Assembly (NCBI GenBank): GCA_027625915.1
Contig: JANTQA010000032.1
Coordinates: 15,392,001 to 15,456,000, forward strand
Source of the DNA: Anaeramoeba flamelloides
Taxonomy: Eukaryota; Metamonada; Anaeramoebidae
Direction of reading: 5' to 3'
Length of the DNA stretch: 64,000 nucleotides
Both the position numbers and the translations under genes were made by a program. Of the stretch, positions 34,663-46,605 are shown piece by piece. Each line of letters begins with the position of its first letter. Position 1 is the first letter of the stretch. The notes under the pieces are model-generated. The model searched no databases, had not been told where the DNA came from, and worked only from the letters and a program-made list of their open reading frames with translations.

Positions 34663-35559
34663 TATTTTATTTTTGCTCAAGTTCGGAAATAATTTGATTT
34701 TGTTTGAAAACGGTAAATATTGATTAGTTAATATTTGTGGAAAATACTTAATATTAAACTTTTAATGTTGTTTATTTTTTATTTTTATTTTTACAAACTC
34801 ATAATTATCAATATTTCATTTAAAATTTTAACATTATTTTCAAGAATAAGTTTTTTTTAAAGTTACCAATTTAAAAGTTATTCTTTATTTCAGGTTAAAT
34901 ATTCAAAAATATTTAGAAAAAAAAATTTTGAAAAAAAATTATCTCAAAATAAGATTTTTTTCAAAAAAAATTAAAAATAAAAAAAATCATGAATATAAAG
35001 GTAATATAGAGAGAAAAACAAGGTAAAATAATCTATGTACCCACAAAAATTTAAGATTGAATTGAAGAAATAAATATTCTAATTATAACCTTTATTCTGA
35101 TATCTTTGATACATTTTTGATTTCAACAATAGTGATTACGAAACTTATTTTTCATTCTTTATCTTTAAAGACAAAAAAAATTTTAAACAATATAATATCC
35201 CACGTTTAAACTCTTCTTTACATTTATTTATTTACCCACCAAAACACATTATTTTCTTCATCACAAAATATAATAAACTTAAAAAACCAAAAAAAAAAAA
35301 TATTCAGATATTTATAAATTTATAAGATTTAATTTTGCTTTTCCTTGATTCTTCACACAAATTTATCAATTATTATTATTTTTATTCCATGAGTTCAATA
35401 TATCACATAACTCTAGAGGTTTTTTCTTTAATACCCACACAAATAAAAAAAAAAAAAATAGCAAAATCAATAAACATGATTGGATTGATTTTTACATGTT
35501 ACACGATAAAAAATTTAAAATAAGTTGTTAATAATATCCCACAATTGGAAATTTTGAAT
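34663..35559. other. AT-rich gene-free stretch
   Basis: No supported gene. The open frame at 35335-35523 is short and of biased composition. Confidence 0.45.
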
Positions 35560-35930
35560 AAGTAAAGTACCAAAAAAATTCTGATCTGTCAATCAGAAAC
35601 CTACCAAAGACACTTTTTTCATAATAAAAAATATTTTTATACCCTTTTTTTTTATTAACAAAAATATTAAATTCCTTCTAATTATCAAGAATAGATTTTT
35701 TTTTTGTCAGACTTTACCCCACACCTTTATTATATTACCATAAATAATTTATATTATCATAATATTTATGTAAAAGCTTTTTTTCTACTTTGAGATAATT
35801 CTTTCAGTTAACCAAAAGAAAGAACGATTTATTCAGTATATGGGGAAATATTGGTATTTTTTTAAGAATAAAAAGTATAATTATTAAAGTTTTACCCATA
35901 AATAAAATTTCGAAACAAATAAAGTTTTTA
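35560..35930. mobile_element. Family M repeat, copy 3 (diverged)
   Basis: Same orientation as 31355-31800. Recognisable blocks are AAAAATTCTGATC near the start and TTTGAGATAATTCTTTCAGT further in. The match is patchy and the ends are unclear. Confidence 0.45.
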
Positions 35931-37320
35931 ATATGATACGTGACTTATTTTAAGAAAATTGTTAAAAGCTATTTGGGAATTAAGCAATTCTATCTAAAAG
36001 TTCAAAATTATTATTATTTTTTATTTGAAATAAGATTGAATTATTAGAACAATTCTTATGACCAAAACCAATACATTTGTTAGAAAAGACTTTCAAATTC
36101 AATAATAATTGAGTTTTTAGGAAATACATGTATTTATTTGTATTCATTAGACCAAAAAATTGTACTATTTTAATAATAACAGATTCAGAGATAGTTAGAT
36201 AGTGATGTAATCATTTCATTTTAGACTTCTCCACCATATATTTCAATACCTTAAATAATTTTAAAAAAAAGAACAGATCTGGGTATAATTGATATTTTTT
36301 TTTTTTTTTTTTTGGTAAACTTCTCTCATCATAGATTTATTAAATCACCCATATCCCAATTAATATTATTTCTAGACATTTAAATGGAAATATTAATCAT
36401 TCAAAATAATTAAAAAATCAAATTGTTTTCGTCTGAAAAATGTTAAATTGAGTTAATAATATTTAATTATCCTATTTATTTATTGAGGGAAACGAGTAAT
36501 TAAAGAAAAATTTATCAAATTACAAATAAAGAGAAAAAGAAAAATAAATAAAATATGAACAATAAAAAATAAAACAATCAATTGTATGAAATGATTTTAA
36601 ACTCTCTATTACCCTGAAATTATTTAATAAATAACGTAAAAAAACAAAAAAAAAAAATATTAACTTTGATTTTGTTTTCAATAATTACTAAAATTTGTTA
36701 GCATTTAAATGATTAAGTATTATTCCCTCTTTAATACTTGTAATTCTCATAACCAAATGCTCATCTTTATATTGTTTATTAGATTATATTAATTATTATT
36801 ATTATATTTTAATTATCAGTCGAGACTTATTTTATTCTTTTTGAAAGGATTTAAAAAGTTGATTAAATAAATTTAAAAAATATTAATATTTCAATCTTTG
36901 GGCTTTTATAAACTGATTGAAATAATTAATGCTATATTATTAATTATGGTTTATTAATATTAATATTAAATAGTATTTCTTTTTGTTATCAGTTGAATTA
37001 TGGCAGGTTCGATAGAAGGATTTTGGAAACAATTTTTAATTGAATACTTTTATGGTTATTTTCAGATTTTTTTTTTATTATATTTTTTTTAGTTAAAACA
37101 AATAAAAATAATTAATTTGAACTGTTCTTTGTCTAAATAGGGGAATGATATATATTTCAAGTCAAAAATAATTATTGTACTTTCTTTTTAATAAAGTTGA
37201 TTTTTTATACTGTGTGTTTCCAAAACTCAGTGGTTTTGTTTTTAACAGTATATTATTTTATACTTTCTTCACATTCAAAAAGATATCTCGCTTTTTTGAA
37301 AAAAAATAATTTATTTGGTA
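35931..37320. other. AT-rich gene-free stretch
   Basis: About 1.4 kb without supported genes or paired repeats. Confidence 0.5.
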
Positions 37321-37799
37321 CTGTAGTCAAAATAAAGCGTGCAAAAAAATATAATGCGTGTTTCAAAATAAAAAGCGTGTTTTTTTGTTATAGAAAACCT
37401 ATACTCTAACCAATCAAAGAAACCAATAATAAACCCTAAAAAAATATCGTATTGGTTTCTTAAAGTTCTATTATTTAAAAATAAATTCTAAAAATAAAGG
37501 ATCAAATTGGAAAATTCATCTCAAAAAATAGAGTTAATTTTTTTGAAAATTTTATCTGAAAGAAAAAACTAAACAATTTCAAAAAAATTGAGAATATTAT
37601 GGAAAATTTTCAACTAATTGCATTAATAATTTAAATTTTACTGAAAATAACCAGTACTTTACTTTCAAAATTGATTTGGGCTCAGGTATACTATTTGGTA
37701 GTAGATTGGATGTTGCCTTGGTAAAAGAATAAAAAAAAGCACGGATAATATTTTGAAACACGGATTATAGTAGTTGTGCACGCATTATTTTGATCACTG
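37321..37799. mobile_element. Family P MITE
   Basis: A 479 bp element with inverted ends of about 75 bp, CTGTAGTCAAAATAAAGCGT at the left and the complement of CAGTGATCAAAATAATGCGT at the right, flanked by TA. Subterminal words GCGTGC and CGTGTTTCAAAATA are shared by both arms. The CAGTGATCAAAAT end looks like a Tc1/mariner terminus. No other copy was seen in the window. Confidence 0.85.
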
Positions 37800-38358
37800 T
37801 ATAATATGAAAATATTTCCTATTTTGAACTTTTCTAAAATGATAAAATATGGATCATCATTGTAAAAACAATAGCTCAATTCGAAATTGAAAATTAAAGC
37901 AAGTCTGGTTTAAGAGTGATCAAATTTTTACTTTATTTTACAATTTCAAGATGCGTTAAAATTTTTTTTCAATTAGCAATAAAATCTAATGGTAGGTTTA
38001 TTTTTTTGTTCACCATTTTAAAAATTCGACCAAACTGGTTTTTTCAAACTTAAAAAATAATTGAAAATCAGATAAAAAACACAAATTGAAATAACATTCT
38101 CTCTCTAGTCTGAAATCAAATAGAAAATAAGTGACATATAATTTCCAAAAAATGAACAAGTTTCAAACTTTTAATAAGAAAAGTAAGGAAATTCTCTCGA
38201 CTATTTTAATTTCATTTTTTTAATTCTTTTTTTTTGTTTGTTAGAAAAAAAAAAAAAAAACAAAAGGTTTCCAACAACCAATTATCACTGTGAAAGAAAT
38301 AAAACATTTCTCTTTACTTTGTACAAAGACAAGTTAGTTTTCACAGCTTTCTAACACA
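37800..38358. other. 5' flank of the 180-residue gene
   Basis: AT-rich sequence upstream of the ATG at 38359. No specific promoter motif could be identified. Confidence 0.4.
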
Positions 38359-38901
38359 ATGACATTAGAATTTTATCCATTATTGTGGGAATTTGGGGAC
38401 TATCTTGATTCTCATGTGCTACCAAATGAACTTTTCCGTCTTGATCATCAAGCTAAAAAGTTTGTCTCACGGTGCTTTTCTGAATCGCTAAGCGACTCTC
38501 CACAACTCAACAAATACCTTCAACTTATCCAACAAATGTTTATCCAAAATGGTGCCTGTATTCACTCAACAATAAAAAAGTCTGCAAAAAAAAGTCAAGC
38601 TGTAACATGCACAAAATTTTATTTGAGTGAGGTTTGGTCTGACATTTTAAGGAAAGACCCCTTCGACAGCGATTTCTCCCTCTCAGACACTGATTCTGAA
38701 ATAGAGTATGATCTTGAAAAGTGCCTTCATAGTGGACCCAAATCAAAATTAACCCCAAAAAATAAAAAACAACTTGAGGAAAAACTCTTAGCCAACAAGA
38801 AAAAAAACACTAATAAGCTTGTTGAAAATTTTAGAACAAAAAAGACTATTGGTGTTCTTGGCTTTAGATTAATGAAACTTTTACAGTCAAGTAATCTTTA
38901 A
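38359..38901 (+). CDS. Unknown 180-residue protein
   Basis: An intact single-exon frame with ATG at 38359 and TAA at 38901. It begins MTLEFYPLLWEFGDYLDSHV. The N-terminal 75 residues look like a small helical domain with hydrophobic periodicity and several Cys. Residues 107-122 form an acidic patch (DPFDSDFSLSDTDSEIEY). The C-terminal 55 residues are Lys-rich and end GVLGFRLMKLLQSSNL. No signal peptide or membrane segment is visible. An acidic patch next to a basic tail is common in nuclear or chromatin proteins, but that is only a guess. Codon use is less AT-rich than nearby sequence, which supports a real gene. No family recognised. Confidence 0.7.
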   Translation: MTLEFYPLLWEFGDYLDSHVLPNELFRLDHQAKKFVSRCFSESLSDSPQLNKYLQLIQQMFIQNGACIHSTIKKSAKKSQAVTCTKFYLSEVWSDILRKDPFDSDFSLSDTDSEIEYDLEKCLHSGPKSKLTPKNKKQLEEKLLANKKKNTNKLVENFRTKKTIGVLGFRLMKLLQSSNL

Positions 38902-38952
38902 CTTTTTTTATTTTTTGATTTTTTTGATTCTTTTTTCTTCTTCTTTTTGAAA

Positions 38953-39069
38953 ATGTTCTCTTCAACTCGGCTTTTGGCCAATTTTTTTTTGGTTATTCAA
39001 GAAATGGTCAATAAACATAAAAACACAATTCTCAAACTAGATCCTCCTTTAAAAAGATTCAAATCTTGA
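38953..39069 (+). CDS. Small open frame downstream of the 180-residue gene
   Basis: A 38-codon frame with its own ATG, starting MFSSTRLLANFFLVIQEMVN and ending DPPLKRFKS. It has protein-like composition and begins 52 bp after the preceding stop. The start resembles an organelle presequence. It could be a first exon, a small gene, or chance. Confidence 0.3.
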   Translation: MFSSTRLLANFFLVIQEMVNKHKNTILKLDPPLKRFKS

Positions 39070-39120
39070 ACAAAAACCCAATATTTTTTGTTTTTCTTCA
39101 AATCAAAATTTTTTTTTTAA

Positions 39121-39273
39121 TTACGTAATTATTAACAAGCCAAAAAAAGAATTTCTGTTGAGTAAATAATATGCCTCGGCAAGGTCTTTTGCTCTCCCAA
39201 CAAATTCAGTCGTTGAATCAAAATTTAATTGGTCTGCTAAAATGTTCTTCAGGGACGACTCAATCAAGATCTT
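39121..39273 (-). CDS. Coding-like exon candidate
   Basis: The minus strand reads KILIESSLKNILADQLNFDS, then TTEFVGRAKDLAEAYYLLN, and ends GLLIIT with TAA. The composition is protein-like, helical and not driven by A/T bias. Upstream on this strand is a poly-A/CAAAA stretch ending in AAG, which could be an intron end. The opposite strand is also open here from an ATG at 39170 (MPRQGLLLSQQIQSLNQ). I favour the minus-strand reading. Function unknown. Confidence 0.4.
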   Translation of the reverse strand, partial: KILIESSLKNILADQLNFDSTTEFVGRAKDLAEAYYLLNRNSFFGLLIIT

Positions 39274-39465
39274 GTCTTTTGTTTTTTTTTGTTTTGATTT
39301 TTTTTTTGATTTTTTTTTGATTGTATTTTATTCGTTTGTGCCACAACATCCATCTCAAACATTCTATGAAATTCCAAATAAACCAAAATGGAAATCGATA
39401 TTTCAATTAAATAAATTTCTTTTCAACACAGGACTTTAAAGTCACACAATGGCTTATTGTAAACC

Positions 39466-39730
39466 ATTGAATTTGATGAAAGACTAAAAATTTCTCTTAA
39501 AAAATCATTTTAATTCAAAGTTTTTTGGAAAACATTTCTCAAGTACTATCCGAAACTTGAGACTTTGAGATTCTTGGAACCCAATACACTACTCAACACT
39601 AACCACGTAATTGATTATCTGTTGAAGGAAAGTTGAAAATTTTCCAATTTTTAGTTTTAAGGGTCTAGTCATTTACCGTGAATATGCACCATACTCAAGT
39701 GGTGACCTGAGACCAAAAAGTGTATTGTGA
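39466..39730 (+). pseudogene. Coding-like relics
   Basis: Two protein-like runs: IEFDERLKISLKKSF, then after a TAA, KVFWKTFLKYYPKLETLRFL and EPNTLLNTNHVIDYLLKES (39466-39636). Slightly downstream in a different frame is SFKGLVIYREYAPYSSGDLR followed by PKSVL (39653-39730). They look like remains of one gene, or exons with an unrecognised junction. No family recognised. Confidence 0.4.
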
Positions 39731-40091
39731 AATAGCCCTTCTTTTGGTTGACAAAATTCAAATAACAAAAAAAAAATTCCAATGGATCTCTTTGACAAAA
39801 AAGATTAAACGAAGAAAAATAAGTTTGAAAAGATTCTCAATTTCTAAAAATCAAAATTTAAAAAAAACAATTCTGCTTTTCTCATTTTCTATTTCCAAAT
39901 GGTTAAATTTCTTTAATTTAAAACAAATTAATTTCTTGAATTTCGCAATCAATTTAATTCGATTTAATCTGATTTGTGGTTATTTGGTAACCCTCTAAAT
40001 TTGACCAAGTATGGATTAGGTAATATTCTTACGATAAAAATAACTCATTTGAAAAACTGAAAAAAAGGAAAAAAAAAATCACCGAGATCTC

Positions 40092-40197
40092 AAAAAGCGC
40101 CAAAGAGCGACACTCCAAAACTGACATACTTGTTTTCAAAATTGTAATTCACAACCATTCTAATTGGAAATTGAGTGTCGTTCTTTGGCGCTTTTTT
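40092..40197. repeat. 106 bp hairpin
   Basis: Arms AAAAAGCGCCAAAGAGCGAC and GTCGTTCTTTGGCGCTTTTT pair with one mismatch. They extend inward by CACTCCAA / TTGAGTG. The GC-richer arms stand out from the surroundings. No other copy in the window. Confidence 0.85.
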
Positions 40198-40739
40198 CTA
40201 AAAATGTCCTTATCTTTACTTGTTGATTTTTGGAGATCGATCGTACATCATAGGTTGGTTGGTTTTTGATTGGTGTTAGGTACTCATAAAAATTACTAAA
40301 AAGTTTTTTTCCATTTCAGAAAAAAAAATTTCAGCATAATGACTCGGCCCTTAAATCAATTTTTTTTTTTTTTTAGAATTCTTGAACAAATCAAGGCCAA
40401 ATTCAAAATCGATTTATTTTACTTTTTACTTTTACTTTTACCTTCACCAATCATTTATTCAAGTATTATTTTATTCTTAATCTAAATCCCATGATTTGCT
40501 GGGAAAAGATATGAAGGAAATCCGAGATAGAAAAATTTTGATTTTCAGAACTTTTGGGTTTGAATAGGAGGAAATTGTTTGTGCAAATGTTAAAAATTTT
40601 GAAAAAAAACTTTCAAAAAAAGTTATTATATGCAAATCCAAATCAATTTAGAGAAAATGTAATTATAAACAGTTCTGACAGTAAAGGCTGAGAACATTTA
40701 AAAATTATTAATCTAAAAATAATAAATTCAACAAATATT

Positions 40740-41890
40740 CATGCCGTAGAGCGCCGGAGAGTATTGTATAGCACCGTCAAATACTATATAGCACCGTCAA
40801 GTGCCGTAGAAGGTCTAGGCTTTTTTTAATTCCCAAAATTAAAAAAAACCTAACTGCGGCTTTCTTGAGGTTTTCTGTTTTATCTGTTAAGCGTTCTAGG
40901 TTTTTTTGAGGCTTTCTATTTTATTTGTGAAGTGTTCTAGGTTTTTTTGAGGTTTTCTATTTTATTTGGAAAATCTATTGATTTTCCAAATAAATAGAAA
41001 ACTCAAAAAAACCTAACGAAAATCTATTGATTTTCCAAATAAATAGAAAACTCAAAAAAACCAAACGAAAATATATTGATTTTCCAAATAAATAGAGAAA
41101 TCAAAAAGAATATAGTAAAATCTTAGATTTAACTCAATTCTTTTCAATTTTAGAAAACCCAACTGCTGTTTTTTTTTAATTCAGAAGAATAGAAAAAAAT
41201 CAAAGATTTAGCTCAATTCTTTTAAACTTTGGAAAACCTAACAACCATTTTCTTGAGTTTTCTGTTTATTCTGTCGAGTGTTCTATGTTTTTTTGATGTT
41301 TTCTATTTTATTTCTAAAGTAAAAAAAACCTAATGAAAATCTATTGATTTTCTAAATAAATAGAAAACTCAAAAAAACCTAACGAAATTCTATCGATTTT
41401 CGAAATAAACAGAAAACTCAAGAAAAGTTAATTGCAATTTTTTTTTAATTTCTTAAATTAAAAAAAGAATTAATTACAAAAAACACTTAAAATTGGGGCT
41501 CAACTTCCTTTTTAAAAATTTGAAAATTCACAAACCACCTTAATAGACTTTCTTATGTTAATGATACGAATAAAATATAAACTAAATTTTGCAATTAATG
41601 TAAAAAAAATTTTATTTTAGTTATTATTAAAGATATTGATCATTTTTTTTGGATCGTGTCGTCAAGTGCCGTCAAGTGTCTAGCTTTTCCAGAATTTAAA
41701 AGAATGGAAAAAAATCAAAGATTTTGCTCAATTCTTTTAAATTCTGGAAAATCTAATGGCGGTTTTCTTGAGGTTTTCTGTTTTATCTGTTAAGTGTTCT
41801 AGGTTTTTTTTACTTTAGAAATAAACATAAAATTAAATAAATTTTCTGTTTATTTCTTAAATTAAAAAAAAACCTAACGACAGCCCATTC
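40740..41890. repeat. Family H modular foldback repeat, copy 2
   Basis: A 1.15 kb array of direct and inverted copies of small modules: TTTTCTTGAGGTTTTCTGTT, TAAGTGTTCTAGGTTTTTTT, GAAAATCTATTGATTTTC and AAATAAATAGAAAACTCAAA. Its left end and an internal point near 41660 carry GC-rich words (GCCGTAGAGCGCCGGAGAG, GTCAAGTGCCGTCAAGTG). The array is related to 5.4-5.8 and 56.97-57.55 kb. Confidence 0.8.
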
Positions 41891-42106
41891 TATATACAAA
41901 ATCTAAAAAATTTTAGTTCAAGAACCGATTCAAATTCACAAAAATAATAAAGAATAATATCATATTCTATTATTCAAAATAAAAATACATTATTTATATT
42001 GTCATTAGTCAATGATAAATAAAATTATGATTCTTTTTAAATTTACCGTAAAATTTAGAATAAACAGAATTGAATTGCTCTGTGATAACATTTCTTTTCA
42101 AAGTTT

Positions 42107-42640
42107 GCTTCTGTCAAAAGGTACCCAAAAAAATTCCAAATATCAATTATTTTTTTATCATTTACCTTTGAAAGAATAAATAAGAAATATGTAGAATAAT
42201 ACACACCAGAGAAGAGCTGATATCCATATAAAGAAAAACAAAAAAATCAATATTTTTTCTAAAAAAATTGAAAAATCAAAAATTCTAATTTAAACCCTAT
42301 TGAGTAAAACAACAATATTTTATTTTGAACTTCGATTGAAGATCCAAAGAAAATCCCAATAGAAAACAATATAATATCTCCAAAATCATTACTACACTTC
42401 CAATAACATTAGAATAACACATTTTTGCCCAGTGACTATAGATCTTGCAATAAAAAAAATTTTTTTGCAAAGCAATTACATTTAAAAAACAAAATAAGTT
42501 TTAAAAAAAAAAACAAAAGCAAAAATGTGAAAAATTGATTTCAATTTTTGAAAATTTCCAAATTTAAATTATTTTTTAATATCTATTCAACCCCTTAATT
42601 CACATGTAATTCATTGATTATAATTGTACCCCCTTGGTTA
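42107..42640. mobile_element. Family B MITE, copy 2
   Basis: Matches 45760-46275 in the same orientation. Shared blocks are AAATATCAATTATTTTTT, AATAATACACA, AAAGAAAATCCCAATA and AACATTAGAATAACACATTT. The ends are TTCTGTCAAAAGGTACCC and the complement of GTACCCCCTTGGTTAGAA. The shared TCAAAGG-type end links the family loosely to family A. Confidence 0.7.
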
Positions 42641-43091
42641 GAAAACAGTTTTGAATAAATATCCTAATAAATTTTAAGAGACATTTACAATATCATTAAA
42701 AATCTTGAAAATTTATAAAAAAACTATAGAATTTCTCTTTGAAAAAAAATTCACTTTTAGATTTTTTTTTTTCAACACAGTCTTTTCAAACCCTACAATG
42801 ATTATTTCTAATACACCTAAATTTATTTTCAATTCTAAAATCCATGCTATAATACAAATCGTAAATTCATTATGCTCGGATATGGCAAACTGTAGATAAT
42901 TGTAATGGAGGGTAAAAAATTTCTATTTTTTATAATTATTGATCTTTCATCTTTGCAAAACAAAGTTTTATAAAATCATTTTAATGTTTGGAGATTGTTT
43001 ATTTCCTAACTTGTAAAAACTGAAAGATTAAACAATTTCAAAACAATACAACCCACCCTAAACCCACTGCTAAATTCATCATAAATATAAA

Positions 43092-45514
43092 TTGAATTTT
43101 CTATTATATAATTTCTTTTCGAGACTAGAATTTTATCGTTATATGATGCCCAATTATAAACTAAGAAGATTTATAACAGACCAAAATTTTATAAATGAAA
43201 AAAAAATTTTTGAAACAAACTTTTTTAATAAACAAATTCATGTTAAAATAATTCTAAAATATTATCATAATAATAAACAAAAAACAATGAAAATTAATTA
43301 AAATTAATATTAGAACAATATTCAAGAGAAAATTTGTCGGAAAAAACCGAATTTTCAAAGCAAAGGGTTTGCACTGTCTTATCGGTTTATAAAACATTAA
43401 ATTTAGTTGTGGAAGATCCCAAGACGAATTTACTTTATTGGGATAACGAACAGTCATTATTAATACCAGATCTTCAAAAATATATCAAAAATTTGATTTT
43501 GGTAAAAAACTACCGGAGGAAATTGGCAAAAAAAGTTCTACATTTAAGTACAAAAATGCGGCAAAAATACCGAAACAAGGGAGAATACCGTTCAAAATGT
43601 GATGATGTCATTAAATTGATTCAAAAAAAAATCAGCCAATCATTGGCAAAAACATCGATCGATTTAAAACTTAAAGAATACCCAAAGGACATCCTAGACA
43701 AAATACAAAAAATCAAACACAAGTTGCGGCAATTTAGAAAGCGGAGGGTCCATTTTGAAAAGGTTGATTCAAAAAAAGAATTAAAAAGGTTATTAAACCA
43801 ATCATTTGCCAAGATTTTAAAAAATTCAAAACATAAAAGTAAAAGTAAAAGTAAAAAAAAAAAAAGGAAAGGGAAAAGTAAAATAAATATTAATGATGAT
43901 GATGATGAGGGAGATGTTGATGATGATAACAATAATGATAACGATAATAATAATAAGAGAAAGAAAAAGGATAAAAATAATGGCAAAAAAAAACATTCAA
44001 AAAACAAGAAAAAAAAAATTAAAGCAACGAGCAAAAGTAAAAAGAAAAAAAAACGAATAAAAAAATTATCAACTCGTAAAAAATTTGCAAAAAAATCAAA
44101 AAAAATCAAAACTTTTTCTGGTTATGAATTATATCCAAAAAATTCCAAAAGTTTTCAGGATTATTCTGATTTTCGAAAAAAACGAGAACGTAAAAAACGA
44201 GAAAGAATTGAAAGGAAAAAATTAAAAGAAAAGCAAGTTAATGCAATCGGCTTTAACAAAAGAAGTAAAAATAGAACCAAAAAATTAAAAGCGAAAAAGA
44301 AAAAAAAGAAACATTCAAAAAAAAAATCAGCTCAAAATTTAATTTCAAGTTCGGATTCGATTTTAGATACATTTTCAGATTCAACATTGAGCACCTTTTC
44401 GGGCTCCTTGTCAGATACCTTTTCAGATTCGTTTACTGTCTCATTATCCGAATCATTTTCCGATTCATTTCCAGATATTAAATTTAGTTCTTTGAAAAAA
44501 AAACGATTGGGAAGCATTGCCAATTCAGAAGATCCGAAAGAGTTTGATAAGAACGATAATATCAGCAACAAGGTGGAAAGGAAAAAAAAGGAAATTAGAG
44601 AAGACGAAGACGAATCCGAAGACTTATATACATCAAATAGTGAGGAAGATAATGATCATGGCCAGGGTAAAAAAAAGAAATTCAATAAGGAACTAGTTTT
44701 TGATAAAAATGAGAATAATAAATTAATTGAAGAATTCAAGATCAACACATTAAATGAGAAATTAAATGAAACAAAGACCATTCAACAAAGCACACCAAAT
44801 AATAAACAAAAGAAAAAAAGAAATAAAAAAGAAATCGAAGAAGAAGAAGATGATGACGAAGACGATGATGAAGAAGGCGAGGTGAAAAGAGAAAAAGGAG
44901 GAGGAAGACACCATGATGGAAATGGCAATATATATGAATATAATAACTGCAAAGATACGTATCAAGTAGATGTGACCGTTGATATATACCTTGATGAAAA
45001 GCATCATCACAATTATCAATTGACAAAAAGGTTATTACAAAACCAAACTAATCAGTGTAAACTAGAAAATGCTCTCTCACCAACAATCCCAATAGATAGC
45101 CAAAATTTATTTTCCAAATCCGAAAATATCGAAAGTTATAACCCAGAATCAGGCTTCTATCATTCAGATTTATTTGAATCTCCAGTAACATCTTTTTATT
45201 CTCTTCCGAACAAATCTGAAAACAAAAACAAAAACAAAAACAAAAACAAAAACGGAAACGGAAACGGAAAGGAAAGCGGAAGCAGAAGTGGAAACGGAAA
45301 CGATAACGATAACGAAAATGAAAGCTTATTGTTGCACGAACTGAATTATAATGAAAATGGTAAAGAAAAGGGAAAAAAATTCACACAACTTTCTTTAGCC
45401 TCTTCAATGGAAAAAATGCTTTTTGATAACCCAAATTTAAATGAAAAAAAAAAATTCCATTCATTAACAAAACTAATTGATTGTGAAAAAGATGATAATA
45501 ATGATAAAATTTAA
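43092..45514 (+). CDS. Lys/Ser/Asp-rich protein, about 726 codons or more
   Basis: The main frame opens at about 43299 and runs to the TAA at 45512. There is no clear ATG at its start. A preceding open frame (43092-43298, with an ATG pair at 43143 giving MMPNYKLRRFITDQNFINEK) abuts it in another frame, so one base change or a missed junction probably separates them. The first 145 residues of the main frame look folded (VCTVLSVYKTLNLVVEDPKT, then LLYWDNEQSLLIPDL and basic helices). After that come low-complexity blocks: Lys/Ser (about residue 168), Asp/Asn (189-209), Lys-rich, a Ser-Asp-Thr-Phe repeat (336-382), Glu/Asp tracts and a Lys-Asn/Gly-Asn run (629-660). The layout suggests a nuclear or nucleolar protein with many phosphorylatable serines. 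No family recognised. Confidence 0.6.
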
Positions 45515-45759
45515 TAATTTTTAAGAACAATTTTTAATTACATAAATGTTTGAGATTTATAAAAATTTTTAAACTTTGTTATTTTTAGTTGTTTTTTTTT
45601 TTATTAATTTTTTTTTTTTTTTTTTTTTTAATAAATTTATCTCTTGGATTTTTAATTTCTAAATATAAAGAATACGGAATTAAAAAAAAAAAAATTTTTT
45701 TTTCAATCATCTAGATTTTAATTTTTAAATTAATATTTTAAAATAATTCTAAACTTTAC
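45515..45759. other. 3' flank of the low-complexity gene
   Basis: T-rich then A-rich sequence, including runs of T near 45595 and 45610, before the family B element. No gene. Confidence 0.45.
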
Positions 45760-46275
45760 TTCTCTCAAAAGTACCCAAATTTTTTTTTCAAATATCAATT
45801 ATTTTTTAATAATTGACTTTGAAAGAACAAATCAGAAATAAATAGAATAATACACATTAGAGAATAGTTGATAACCTTCTAAAGTCAATCTAATCAATCA
45901 ATATTTTTCTAAAAAATTGAAAAGAACTCAAATTTCTTTGGGTAAATCATTTGAAAAAACAGCATTATCCATTTTGATCTTGAATTGAAGATCTAAAGAA
46001 AATTCCCAATATAAATAAGTATAATTTTTATACAATCATTTTTACTGTTATAATAACATTAGAATAACACATTTTTACATAGTTACTATGGATCTTGCAA
46101 GAAAAAAAAACAAAGCAAAACGTATTTGTTTCAAAAAAAAAATAATTGAAAAAAAGAAAATAGCAAAAATTATGTGAAATTTTGAAATTTATAAAAATCA
46201 AATTTTTTCTTCTAATATCAATTCTAAATGTTTCAAAAGATGTAATTAACACCAACAACTATGCCCCTTTGACTG
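45760..46275. mobile_element. Family B MITE, copy 3
   Basis: Same orientation as 42107-42640 and closely similar through the interior. The right end is the complement of a TTTCAGTCAAAGGGGCATAG sequence, close to the family A terminus. Any open frames within are not conserved as protein. Confidence 0.7.
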
Positions 46276-46605
46276 AAATTATAACTCTATTTCAAAAATT
46301 GTTACATATCTCAGGTAATATTTTGAAAAACAAATTTTTTTTCTTTTCTATTCAAGGATGATTAAATTTTTTTTATCTTTAATAATTAACATTTGAATGA
46401 TTACTATAAACATATAAAAACCTGATATTATGAAAAGTTATTAAAAAAAAAGTGAATTAAAAGCCAAAAAAAAAATAAAATCAAAATTTTTGAATTGAGA
46501 ATTACAAATTTTTTATTATTTAAATTTCACTGAAAACCATTAACAAGAACATTTTCTATATTATTTTCCATTTTAACTTGTATAAATTTTCTTTAAGTTG
46601 GGGAA
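46276..46605. mobile_element. Family G MITE, copy 2 (partial)
   Basis: Shares AACTCTATTTCAAAAATTGT at the left, and AAATTTTTGAATTGAGAATTAC with TTTTTTATTATTTAAATTTC further in, with the element at 17.7-18.4 kb. The right end could not be found, and it directly follows a family B copy. Confidence 0.55.

Noticed and set aside
36990-37010. A GGTTCGA word resembling a tRNA T-arm
   Set aside because: No matching acceptor, D-arm or anticodon arm could be folded around it.
43621-44109. A 162-codon minus-strand frame
   Set aside because: It is the antisense shadow of the Lys/Asp-rich gene; its poly-Leu and poly-Phe content follows from that.
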